Below the pieces are notes generated by a model. It searched no databases. It worked only from the letters and a program-made list of their open reading frames with translations, and was not told where the DNA came from. Below, in pieces: positions 1 through 6,858 of a stretch of DNA of 13,579 nt. Each line of letters begins with the position of its first letter. The first letter of the stretch is position 1. The position numbers and the translations under genes were made by a program. Source of the stretch: an uncultured Treponema sp. (lineage in GTDB: Bacteria > Spirochaetota > Spirochaetia > Treponematales > Treponemataceae); NCBI GenBank assembly GCA_937893155.1, contig CALBGU010000161.1:1-13579 (forward strand), written 5' to 3'.

Positions 1-55
1 GGTAGTACCCGGGCTTCCCAAGCCTGTGAGGCGGGTTCGACTCCCGTCAACCGCT
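1..55 (+). tRNA. tRNA-Gly (anticodon CCC), 5' end outside the window
   Basis: This is the 3' part of a tRNA, starting in the D loop (GGTAGTA). The anticodon stem CGGGC/GCCTG encloses the 7-nt loop TTCCCAA, which gives anticodon CCC (glycine). A 4-nt variable loop follows, then the T arm GCGGG-TTCGACT-CCCGT, the acceptor 3' strand CAACCGC and discriminator T, which is usual for bacterial tRNA-Gly. CCA is not encoded, so it must be added after transcription. The 5' acceptor strand and part of the D arm lie before position 1. Confidence 0.93.
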
Positions 56-57
56 GG

Positions 58-87
58 AGCACCAGAATAATTCTGGTGCTTTTTTGT
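58..87 (+). terminator. Intrinsic terminator of the tRNA-Gly transcript
   Basis: A perfect 10-bp stem, AGCACCAGAA / TTCTGGTGCT, closes a TAA loop and runs into a T tract. It starts two bases after the tRNA discriminator, so it should end the tRNA transcript and separate it from the downstream synthetase gene. Confidence 0.93.
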
Positions 88-128
88 TTTATTCTTTTTT
101 ATCGTGCAACTTTTTTTTATATCTTGTG

Positions 129-142
129 TCTAATCCATTAGA
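129..142 (+). promoter_or_regulatory. Short perfect inverted repeat upstream of the acyl-CoA synthetase gene
   Basis: TCTAATCCATTAGA is a 6-2-6 palindrome that ends 23 bp before the ATG at 166. Its position between a T-rich stretch and the start codon would suit a repressor site or a promoter-region element. I could not place a convincing -35/-10 pair here, so the role is a guess. Confidence 0.25.
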
Positions 143-165
143 ATTTTTTTAGAAGAGTCAAGCGA

Positions 166-1845
166 ATGAACATCTACAAAGATTTTGTGGCGGGACACCG
201 CGATTACGATAATTATGACGACTTAAAAGCCAATTTCAGCATTGAAGTTCCTGACAATTTTAATTTTGCTTACGACGTAGTGGACCGCTACGCCGCTGAA
301 TGTCCGCAAAAACGCGCGCTTGTGTGGTGTGATGACCATGGGGGCGAAAAGATTTTTTCTTTTGCTGATATAGCAAAATGCGTAAACAAAACGGCGCATT
401 ATCTTGTATCGCGCGGGATAAAAAAAGGCGATGCCGTTATGCTCATTTTGCGGCGCAGATATGAGTTTTGGTGGTTCATTTTGGCATTGCACAAAATCGG
501 CGCAATCGCTGTGCCTGCAACAAATATGCTGATTGCCAAAGACATCGCGTTTCGTATCAAATCCGCCGGCATAAAGATGATTGTGTCTTTTGACGATGCC
601 GTGCAAACAGAAATCGAAGCGGCTGTAAAAGAGGCTCCGAGCGTAGAAAAATTGATTACCGTGGGCAGCGCGCGCGACAAATGGGAGTCATTCCACGATT
701 TTTATGAGCAATTTCCCGACACGTTTTCCCGTCCTGCCGATTCCACCAAAAATACCGACGTAATGCTGTTGTATTTTACGAGCGGCACGAGCGGAAATCC
801 CAAAATGGTGCAGCACAATTTTGCCTATCCGCTCGGGCACATCGTTACCGCGCGCTACTGGCAGAACGTGATAGATGACGGATTGCATTTAACGGTCGCG
901 GAAACGGGCTGGGCAAAAGCGATGTGGGGAAAGCTCTACGGGCAATGGCTGTGCGGCAGTGCGGTTTTTGTCTATGATATGGAATCGTTTGTGCCAGACA
1001 AATTGCTCCATCGCATTGCGGATTATGGCGTTACCACGTTTTGCGCGCCGCCGACGGTCTATCGCTATATGATTCGGCAGAATCTCGACAAATACGACTT
1101 GAGCAAATTGCAGTACGTCGTGACGGCGGGCGAGGCGCTCAATGCGGAAGTGTTCAACAAGATAAAAGAAAAGCTGGGGCTTGAATTGCACGAGGCATAC
1201 GGACAGACGGAATGTACGGTGCTGATGGGCAATTTTCCCGGAATGAAGGTGAAGGCGGGTTCAATGGGAAAGCCCGCGCCGGGATATGACATCAAGGTTG
1301 TTCGCGATGACGGAAGCGAATGTACGGCGGGCGAGAAGGGCGAAATCGTGATTGATGTGTCAAAAAGCCGTCCGTTCGGGCTGTTTTCGGGCTATTACCG
1401 CAATGCCGAGATGACCAATGCGGTGTTTTCGGGCGGCGTGTATCACACGGGCGACATCGCGCAAAAAGACGAAGATGGATATTTTACGTTCGTGGGTCGA
1501 AAAGATGATTTAATCAAAACCTCGGGTTATCGCGTAAGTCCGTTCGAGGTGGAAAGTATTCTGCAGCAGATTCCTGCGGTGCTCGAATGTGCCGTGACGG
1601 GCGTGCCGGACGAAAAGCGCGGGCAGGCGGTCAAAGCGACTATCGTTTTGGCAAAGGGATTTGAGGCGTGCAAAGAGCTGGAATTGAAAATCCGCGAGTT
1701 TGTGAAAGACCACACCGCGCCGTATAAACAGCCGCGTATTTTTGAGTTCGTGAAAGAGCTTCCGAAGACGATTAGCGGCAAAATTCGCCACGCAGAAATC
1801 CGCAGCAAAGACAAAATCAGCGCAGTCAGCAAAATTGCGCAATAA
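166..1845 (+). CDS. Acyl-CoA synthetase, medium-chain (MACS) type, AMP-forming
   Basis: This 559-aa protein of the ANL adenylating superfamily would activate a carboxylic acid to acyl-AMP and then acyl-CoA in the cytoplasm. Motifs in order are the AMP-binding P-loop TSGTSGNPK (205-213), YGQTE (345-349), HTGD (427-430, ribose-binding Asp), the hinge region GRKDDLIKTSGYR (444-456) and PKTISGKIR (533-541), with the expected catalytic Lys at 539. The segment ETGWAKAMWGKLYGQW (246-261) resembles MACS and benzoate/propionate-type ligases more than acetyl-CoA synthetase. Length is normal and the ORF looks intact. The ATG follows a modest AGAAGAG ribosome site. It stands alone between the tRNA terminator and the glucanase gene. 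The family is clear. The acid it uses (propionate, butyrate, branched or aromatic) cannot be read from sequence alone. Confidence 0.92.
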   Translation: MNIYKDFVAGHRDYDNYDDLKANFSIEVPDNFNFAYDVVDRYAAECPQKRALVWCDDHGGEKIFSFADIAKCVNKTAHYLVSRGIKKGDAVMLILRRRYEFWWFILALHKIGAIAVPATNMLIAKDIAFRIKSAGIKMIVSFDDAVQTEIEAAVKEAPSVEKLITVGSARDKWESFHDFYEQFPDTFSRPADSTKNTDVMLLYFTSGTSGNPKMVQHNFAYPLGHIVTARYWQNVIDDGLHLTVAETGWAKAMWGKLYGQWLCGSAVFVYDMESFVPDKLLHRIADYGVTTFCAPPTVYRYMIRQNLDKYDLSKLQYVVTAGEALNAEVFNKIKEKLGLELHEAYGQTECTVLMGNFPGMKVKAGSMGKPAPGYDIKVVRDDGSECTAGEKGEIVIDVSKSRPFGLFSGYYRNAEMTNAVFSGGVYHTGDIAQKDEDGYFTFVGRKDDLIKTSGYRVSPFEVESILQQIPAVLECAVTGVPDEKRGQAVKATIVLAKGFEACKELELKIREFVKDHTAPYKQPRIFEFVKELPKTISGKIRHAEIRSKDKISAVSKIAQ

Positions 1846-1853
1846 CGCAATTT
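1832..1853 (+). other. Stem-loop spanning the synthetase stop codon
   Basis: AAATTGCG / CGCAATTT form a perfect 8-bp stem with loop CAATAA, and the loop contains the TAA stop of the synthetase. No T tract follows, so it is at best a weak or Rho-assisted terminator, or an mRNA 3'-end stabiliser. Confidence 0.3.
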
Positions 1854-1951
1854 GTGTGGAGCAAATATTTTGAAATATCGCGCCGCCGCAATTTGTTTTG
1901 ACAAGCATATTTTTTAGTCCGTCCCGAATCAGAAAATTCGACTGCCAGATT

Positions 1952-1978
1952 TTGACAAAAACCGCAAGATTTTACAAT
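1952..1978 (+). promoter_or_regulatory. Candidate sigma-70-type promoter for the GH5 glucanase
   Basis: A consensus -35 box TTGACA (1952-1957) is followed after 15 bp by TACAAT (1973-1978), five of six matches to the -10 consensus. The spacer is shorter than usual, which lowers confidence. Transcription would start near 1985, about 50 nt before the ATG at 2034. Another TTGACA at 1898-1903 has no matching -10 box. Confidence 0.4.
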
Positions 1979-2033
1979 CGCGCATAAAAAAGCCGTGTTA
2001 GCATATTTTTATCATCAATTTTGGAGGAATCTT

Positions 2034-3248
2034 ATGAAAAGATTTATGCGTACAGCCGCGGCTGCATTGGCGCTGGCGGCAGCGTTTGCGCTGATTTCTT
2101 GCGCGAGCGAACCGAAGACGGGAAAGGGCAAGCAGAGCAAAAAATTTACGGAAAACATCACCGCGCAAGATGTGGTTGACGGTATGAAAATCGGCTGGAA
2201 CTTGGGCAATACGCTCGACGCTTTTGTTGACGGCGAGGGCGGGCTTGAGTCGGAGACGTGCTGGGGACAGCCGACGACGACGCGCGAAATGTTTGCGGGG
2301 CTGAAAAATGCGGGGTTCAATGCCGTTCGTGTTCCGATAACGTGGCACAATCATTTTATTGATTCAGATTTGACGATTGACAGCGCGTGGCTTTCTCGGG
2401 TTAAGGAAGTCGTGGATATGGCTGTGGACGAAAATCTGTATGTTATCATCAATATTCACCACGATACTGCGCCGTCGGAGGATTTTGAAGAGGGGCGCGG
2501 CTACTATCCGAGCGAGGCGGCAAAAGAGAAATCGCTTCGGTTCGTCTCTCGGGTGTGGGAGCAGATTGCGGCGACTTTTAACAACGAGTATGATGAGCAT
2601 TTGGTGTTTGAGCTTTTGAATGAGCCGCGCTTGGTGTCTCACGAGCGGGAATGGTGGTATGACGCAAATCACGCGGATTGTGTTGCGTCCCAAGCGGTTA
2701 TTATCGAGCTTGAGGAAGCGGCTGTGAAAGCGATTCGCGCAAGCGGCGGCAACAATGCCGAGCGCTTTTTGATGGCTCCTGCGTATGTGGCTCAGCCGTG
2801 GGCGGCAATGGCAGACACGTTCCGTCTTCCCGCAGACAGCGCCGAAGGTAAATTGATTATCAGCGTGCATATGTATGACCCGTGGTCTTTTGCGGGCGAA
2901 AATCCGGGCGAAATTGAGTTTACGGACGAAGCGCGTGCTGGTCAGAAAAACACGTTTGAAGCGTTGAACAGTCATTTTGTGCAGAATGGTGTGCCGGTTG
3001 TTATCGGCGAATGTGGCGCGACGAACAAGAACAATCTTGAAGCGCGCGAGCAGTGGTATCGCTATTATTTTGAAACAGCGAAGGCAAATGGTCTGACGGC
3101 ATTTATTTGGGATAACGGTTCTGTTGAGGTCGGCGAAAACGGCGATGTGAGCGAGCATTATGGCTTTTACAACCGCACGGAGCAGACGTTCTATTTCCCG
3201 ACGCTCTTGCAAGCTGCCCTCGACGGCATTGACGCGGCAACGAAATAG
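2034..3248 (+). CDS. Lipoprotein endo-beta-glucanase, glycoside hydrolase family 5
   Basis: This 404-aa exported enzyme is predicted to cleave beta-1,4- or mixed-linkage glucans such as cellulose, lichenan or xyloglucan. The N-terminus is a lipoprotein signal: basic MKRFMR, an Ala-rich core, and lipobox LISC with lipidated Cys23. The GH5 barrel starts at GWNLGNTLDA (54-63). It carries VRVP (98-101), HH (142-143), NEP (196-198, acid/base Glu197), HMY (279-281) and VIGECG (323-328, nucleophile Glu326), then FIWDNG (357-362). The pattern is closest to subfamily GH5_4, judged from memory. I start at ATG 2034 because GGAGG lies 6 nt upstream and the signal peptide begins there; an upstream in-frame GTG at 1995 has no such support. 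No carbohydrate-binding module is seen. The mature protein should be anchored to a membrane facing the periplasm or outside. Confidence 0.93.
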   Translation: MKRFMRTAAAALALAAAFALISCASEPKTGKGKQSKKFTENITAQDVVDGMKIGWNLGNTLDAFVDGEGGLESETCWGQPTTTREMFAGLKNAGFNAVRVPITWHNHFIDSDLTIDSAWLSRVKEVVDMAVDENLYVIINIHHDTAPSEDFEEGRGYYPSEAAKEKSLRFVSRVWEQIAATFNNEYDEHLVFELLNEPRLVSHEREWWYDANHADCVASQAVIIELEEAAVKAIRASGGNNAERFLMAPAYVAQPWAAMADTFRLPADSAEGKLIISVHMYDPWSFAGENPGEIEFTDEARAGQKNTFEALNSHFVQNGVPVVIGECGATNKNNLEAREQWYRYYFETAKANGLTAFIWDNGSVEVGENGDVSEHYGFYNRTEQTFYFPTLLQAALDGIDAATK

Positions 3249-3316
3249 ATGGTGTTACGGAAAGATTACTGTCATTATCTCACCTTGACGCGATAATCTT
3301 TTCAAAATGCCTATAG

Positions 3317-3350
3317 ATTCCCGTGTGTTTTTTTGCACGGGAATTTTTTT
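3317..3350 (+). terminator. Intrinsic terminator after the GH5 gene
   Basis: ATTCCCGTG / CACGGGAAT form a 9-bp stem around a T-rich loop (extendable by one G-T pair) and lead into seven T residues. It lies 69 bp after the glucanase stop. There is no A tract on the upstream side, so it should not act on the convergent gene. A weaker 8-bp pairing (3261-3268 with 3294-3301) precedes it. Confidence 0.88.
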
Positions 3351-3351
3351 G

Positions 3352-3392
3352 TCTTGCAGAACGGAAGAGAACGGTTTATTCGTTCTGCAAGA
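3352..3392 (-). repeat. 12-bp perfect inverted repeat over the 3' end of the EEP-family gene
   Basis: TCTTGCAGAACG (3352-3363) and CGTTCTGCAAGA (3381-3392) pair perfectly around a 17-nt loop that contains the stop codon of the convergent gene. On the - strand it is followed by A residues, not T, so it is not a standard intrinsic terminator. It could block 3' exonucleases or support Rho-dependent termination. Confidence 0.55.
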
Positions 3393-4392
3393 ATGCACTG
3401 GAGAAATCGAGTGAAGAGCCTTTGCCTGCGCTGATAACGATAACGACGGGAATATGGTCAGACAGCGATTTTTTTATCTCGGCGCTGGAATAAAATGTTC
3501 TGCCGCCCGCCGTCCAATCGCTTATATGGGTGTCTTTGCCTTGGATAAACGCGCGGCGAAGCGGTGTTTTTACGCTGATTTTTTTGCTGTACAAAAAATG
3601 GTCGTAATCGTTCGCAAAAACGATGTTTTCTCCTTTTGACGACAGCGTTGTTTTGAGTCCGAAATTTTTGTCTGAAAACCAGCCGTCTGTGCCGTCCACA
3701 AAATCAAAATTGCGCTTTGCAAGTTCGGCGCGGCTGGTGTTGAAATCGCCGCCGCAAATCACACCCTCGCGGAGCTTAAAATGCGCAAACAACTGCTCCA
3801 GCGTCTTTGTGTCGCGCTCGCGGTGGGCGGTATTGTTGAACGGCAAATGCGTGTTCAAAACCACGAATCGTTCGCTTTCACTGCCGCTGACGCGGAATTC
3901 GATTGCCTGCACATTGTTTTTGTCGAACAGAAATTCTCCGGAAAATTCCGTAAACCCGAGCGTTTTCGCAAGGTCTTTTCCCAACACTTTGCGCGAGTTA
4001 AACAGCACGGCATTATTTTGGTTCATATCGCAAAACACATAATTTTCCGCGCCGACCGTCATATTTTTGCGGATTGCGTACTCTGCCGTAGAAAAATACG
4101 CCCAACTTGCGCCCAAAACGCCCGCAAAATCGTCGAGAATGTTGCCGTGTTTTGCCGTCTTAAAAAGCGGGGTATCAAAGCGTTTTTCCAGCTCAATCGG
4201 CACTTCTTGAAGCAGCACGATATCTGCTTTTGTGTCTTTAATGACCGCGCAAACGAGATTTTTCCAGTCCTCGTAACCGTCCGCGCCCTGCCGCTTGAGG
4301 TGCGCCAGATTCATCGAAAGCAGCGTGATGTCGGCAAAAACAGACGCGGCGGCAAGCGCAAACAGAAGCGCAATAACGAATATCTTTTTCAT
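3376..4392 (-). CDS. Exported endonuclease/exonuclease/phosphatase (EEP) family protein
   Basis: This 338-aa protein has a signal peptide (MKKIF, hydrophobic core, likely cleavage after VFA at residue 20) and an EEP (DNase I-like) domain filling the rest. The usual catalytic landmarks are present: Asn28 in SMNLA, metal-binding Glu63 in LLQEV, His182 in NTHLPF, Asp216 and Asn218 in GGDFNTS, and the terminal Asp312-His313 pair in SDHIPV. It should be a metal-dependent phosphodiesterase or phosphatase outside the cytoplasm. EEP members cut DNA, RNA, phosphoinositides or sphingomyelin, and the substrate cannot be told from sequence. The ATG overlaps the stop of the upstream gene as ATGA, so translation is coupled and it is the second gene of a two-gene operon. 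Confidence 0.88.
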   Translation of the reverse strand: MKKIFVIALLFALAAASVFADITLLSMNLAHLKRQGADGYEDWKNLVCAVIKDTKADIVLLQEVPIELEKRFDTPLFKTAKHGNILDDFAGVLGASWAYFSTAEYAIRKNMTVGAENYVFCDMNQNNAVLFNSRKVLGKDLAKTLGFTEFSGEFLFDKNNVQAIEFRVSGSESERFVVLNTHLPFNNTAHRERDTKTLEQLFAHFKLREGVICGGDFNTSRAELAKRNFDFVDGTDGWFSDKNFGLKTTLSSKGENIVFANDYDHFLYSKKISVKTPLRRAFIQGKDTHISDWTAGGRTFYSSAEIKKSLSDHIPVVIVISAGKGSSLDFSSAFLQNE

Positions 4393-6254
4393 TTTGCTGC
4401 CGCCAACAGCGCATCGCCGTATTTGCTGAACGTGTATGTTTTCGTGCCGTTTGTGATTGATTTCAGAGCGTAGTATATCGCTGTGTTTTCACCGATTCGC
4501 GAAAGAGTGCGGCAGTACACGAACGGGGCTTTTAATGAAACGCGGCGGGATTCTTCAAGGATTTCTTCGGCACGCTTGAGTTTTTCGGTGTCGGTCATCT
4601 TTTTGAAATTGGAATTTTTGGTAAGCGCAAGGCTTTTTTCAAAGAACGAGCGCGCATCGAGTGCGGACAAATCCGTGTTCAAAAAACCCGCGTTTTCCAA
4701 GACCGAAAGAACGGTGTCTGCCGCCTTTGTTTCGTCCGCGCCGAAAAATGCGCAATCGTACACCGCTGAAATCTGCGTGCCGTCCTCAAAATACATCTCC
4801 ACGGCAATTTCGCCCGATTGAGGAATGATTTTCGACGCGCTGTCTATGAACGCAAATTGCGCAATCCCGCCCTCCAGCCGCTTTTCCGACGTAAACGTGT
4901 TGCCTCTGCACACAATCGACAGGATTTTCGGCGCATTTTCTGCCGAAAAAGGCAATTCCAGCACTAGAGCCGCGTCTTCCGGTCCGCTCTGAAAATACGA
5001 ATAGACCGAGTTCGCCGCATTTTTCACCTTGTCCATCAGCGATTGCGCCTGCGTTGATTTCTCCTCTGCCGCTTCATACTCGACGGCGGAGATGAGAGCG
5101 CGCGAAATCGTATCGTTGCGCGTTTTGTCTTTGCCCGTGTTGCCCGCTTCAATCAGCGTGTATAACTCGTGTGCCGCCCACAGATACTCGCGCGAATCGT
5201 CCATAATAAGGCGCAGGTTTTCCTCTGCCTTTTCGATGTTGCCTGAGGCATAATACAACTCGGCAAGATACATTCTGTTCTGATTTTCACTGGCAACCGT
5301 CTGGTCGGCTTCAATGATTTCGATGTATTTTTTTGCACCGCCTGCCACTTTTTCACCGTCGCCCAAAAGCAAAATCATATTTTTTGCAAGCTCGGTGTAA
5401 TAAGTATCGTTATCTATAATAGAATATTTTTTCTTTTGCTTTTCAAATTCCGCGTAACATTCCCGCGCCTTTTTTTCGTTGCCGATTTCTTGATACGCGC
5501 TGCCGAGCTCAAACCAAAACGGTGTAAAAAGGGCAAAAATATCTTTTTTGGTCTCCAAAAGCCGCGCCTTAGAATTCGCGTCGAGCGTGTCTAGCGCCTC
5601 CACGAGCCATTTCATCTGGTCTTCTTTGATTTCGTATTTTTTGGGGATTTTATAGCGCGTGATAAATCTCGAATACGTCTTAAAAAGCGAATTGCGCTCG
5701 CTGTCAATCGCGCGGAGGTCGCTTTGCGAAATCCTGAACAGATTGGCATTCAGCGAATTTTCAATGGAATTGACGGTATTTCGGTAATTAAACACCGACG
5801 ACACGCCCGTAAACAAAAGCCCCGTGACCGCCTGCGCTGGATTTCCGCCCGCGAATGCCACCGCCGCCATTCCCACCGCGCTCGGTGCGCCCGAAAGAAT
5901 CTTGTTCACCGCCTGCTTGCGCTCTTTTTCTGCCTGAATCGTCAAAAACTGCCGTTCATTTTCGCCGAGTTTCAAATCGGTCAGTGTGTCCAAAAGATTG
6001 CCGTATGCTTCCACGCAATCGCTGTCTACCAGCCGCGTTTTATCGATTTTGCAGATGATGTTGTCGTATTCTTTTTCGAGCACCGCACGGCTTTTGTAAT
6101 GCTGCACGGTCAAAAGCGAATACTGAATCTGATTCATCAGCATTGCATAAATAATTTGGTCGTCTTTTTCGTTTGCCTGCGCGCCAAAAAGCGCAAGAAA
6201 AAGAACCAAAATCAACGTTATTTTCTTTGGAATAAAAAAAAGTGTCTGTTTCAT
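4389..6254 (-). CDS. Exported protein of unknown function with TPR-like repeats
   Basis: I do not recognise a named family for this 621-aa protein. It begins with a clear signal peptide: basic MKQTLFFIPKK, a hydrophobic core, and likely cleavage after FGAQA at residue 27. Residues 121-157 form a small-residue-rich hydrophobic stretch with several Gly pairs that might touch or insert in a membrane. TPR-like helical pairs appear near 247-272 (ELGSAYQEIGNEKKARECY) and 327-352 (MYLAELYYASGNIEKAEEN). The region around 440-530 looks beta-rich, and the C-terminus is again helical. I use the ATG at 6254 because the signal peptide starts there; the frame is open back to 6338 but that adds a charged, unlikely N-terminus. 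It is translationally coupled to the EEP-family gene, which suggests a scaffold or partner role for that enzyme (inference). Confidence 0.75.
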   Translation of the reverse strand: MKQTLFFIPKKITLILVLFLALFGAQANEKDDQIIYAMLMNQIQYSLLTVQHYKSRAVLEKEYDNIICKIDKTRLVDSDCVEAYGNLLDTLTDLKLGENERQFLTIQAEKERKQAVNKILSGAPSAVGMAAVAFAGGNPAQAVTGLLFTGVSSVFNYRNTVNSIENSLNANLFRISQSDLRAIDSERNSLFKTYSRFITRYKIPKKYEIKEDQMKWLVEALDTLDANSKARLLETKKDIFALFTPFWFELGSAYQEIGNEKKARECYAEFEKQKKKYSIIDNDTYYTELAKNMILLLGDGEKVAGGAKKYIEIIEADQTVASENQNRMYLAELYYASGNIEKAEENLRLIMDDSREYLWAAHELYTLIEAGNTGKDKTRNDTISRALISAVEYEAAEEKSTQAQSLMDKVKNAANSVYSYFQSGPEDAALVLELPFSAENAPKILSIVCRGNTFTSEKRLEGGIAQFAFIDSASKIIPQSGEIAVEMYFEDGTQISAVYDCAFFGADETKAADTVLSVLENAGFLNTDLSALDARSFFEKSLALTKNSNFKKMTDTEKLKRAEEILEESRRVSLKAPFVYCRTLSRIGENTAIYYALKSITNGTKTYTFSKYGDALLAAAK

Positions 6255-6260
6255 ATCCTT

Positions 6261-6289
6261 ATTATCACGATTTTCTATGGAATTGGCAA
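6261..6289 (-). promoter_or_regulatory. Candidate promoter of the TPR/EEP operon
   Basis: On the - strand, TTGCCA (6289-6284) and GATAAT (6266-6261) are separated by 17 bp, each one mismatch from consensus. The -10 box ends only 6 nt before the ATG at 6254, so the transcript would start at or next to the start codon. A 6-bp inverted repeat (TGAATG / CATTCA, 6321-6341) lies upstream. Confidence 0.45.
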
Positions 6290-6360
6290 GATTTTTTTTA
6301 GCCGCCTGCGAAACTTGTTCTGAATGACGGGGCGACATTCACTTTGCGGCATATCATTTT

Positions 6361-6535
6361 AGGTATTTTCAGCCTGATTTCAGGGAAGCCTTTACCTGTT
6401 TAGGTACGTCAATCTTATTTTAAGGGAAGCCTTTACCTAAACAGGTACGTCAAGCCTATTTTAAGAGAAGGCTTTACCTAAATAAGTATTTCAATCCTAA
6501 TTTAAGAGAAGCGTTTACCTGAAAAAGTACGCCTT
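6361..6535. repeat. 41-bp imperfect tandem repeat, four copies plus a partial fifth
   Basis: Units start at 6361, 6402, 6443 and 6484, each exactly 41 bp, with a fifth cut off after about 11 bp at 6525. Best-conserved parts are AGGTACGTCA at the start and GAAGCCTTTACCT near the end. Each junction forms a small palindrome, TACCT-N4-AGGTA. The loops of the first two junctions (GTTT and AAAC) are complementary, so those junctions are reverse complements of each other. The period is not a multiple of three and no ORF spans the array, so it is noncoding. Copies drift toward the right-hand end. It fills the gap between two divergent transcription units. I know no named family for it. Confidence 0.88.
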
Positions 6536-6587
6536 CCTTTTTGTCTAAGCGAGAAATTCCTAAACAAATTCTGATGATTTTGTGGTA

Positions 6588-6749
6588 TTACTCGAGTGTG
6601 CCGATGAAATCCAGCAATGCGGACTTTGAAAGCTGCCCCGGATTTGTGCCGGGCTGGTTGAGCGGGACGGGGAGCGCTAAATCAGCGTAGTATTTTTTCC
6701 AGAAATCAGAAATTTCGTTTTTGCCGTCGCCGAATTTCATAGGAATCAT
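6588..6749 (-). pseudogene. Unrecognised ORF or gene remnant, about 53 codons
   Basis: The reading frame is open on the - strand from 6884 to a TAA-type stop at 6588, but only the last 53 or so codons (from ATG 6749) look protein-like: FGDGKNEISDFWKKYYADL, then a Pro/Gly-rich stretch and LLDFIGTLE. This part is richer in GC than the flanking repeats. The upstream part of the frame overlaps the lipase promoter and signal peptide, reads as low-complexity hydrophobic sequence, and no ribosome site precedes ATG 6749. It may be the C-terminal remnant of a lost gene. I cannot name the family, and chance remains possible. Confidence 0.3.
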
Positions 6750-6798
6750 AGCGTGTTTTTGCGGCGTTGAGCAATGGTTGAGCAATGAGAAAAATGAC

Positions 6799-6828
6799 TT
6801 GACATAAGCAGTTTTTACGGCTTTTAAT
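6799..6828 (+). promoter_or_regulatory. Promoter of the lipase operon
   Basis: A consensus TTGACA (6799-6804) is followed after 18 bp by TTTAAT (6823-6828), five of six to consensus. Transcription would start near 6835. The short leader holds a small hairpin, ATCATT / AATGAT (6832-6849), directly before the ribosome site GAGGG (6850-6854), which may affect initiation. Confidence 0.6.
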
Positions 6829-6858
6829 AAAATCATTCTTGAAAATGATGAGGGAAAA

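Noticed and set aside
1995..2033. Upstream GTG start for the GH5 gene
   Set aside because: It would bury the lipoprotein signal, and the GGAGG site fits ATG 2034.
2364..3212. - strand ORF of 282 codons
   Set aside because: It mirrors the catalytic part of the GH5 gene; all GH5 motifs are on the + strand.
3781..4473. + strand ORF of 230 codons
   Set aside because: It lies antisense to the EEP and TPR genes, lacks a ribosome site and its translation is a Phe/Arg/His-rich shadow.
5724..6323. + strand ORF of 199 codons
   Set aside because: It is antisense to the exported TPR protein, including its signal peptide, with shadow-like composition.
6255..6338. Upstream start for the exported TPR protein
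   Set aside because: It would place 28 charged residues before a clear signal peptide and lies across the candidate promoter.
6361..6535. Possible CRISPR array
   Set aside because: The 41-bp units are contiguous and all parts are related to each other; there are no unique spacers and no cas genes.
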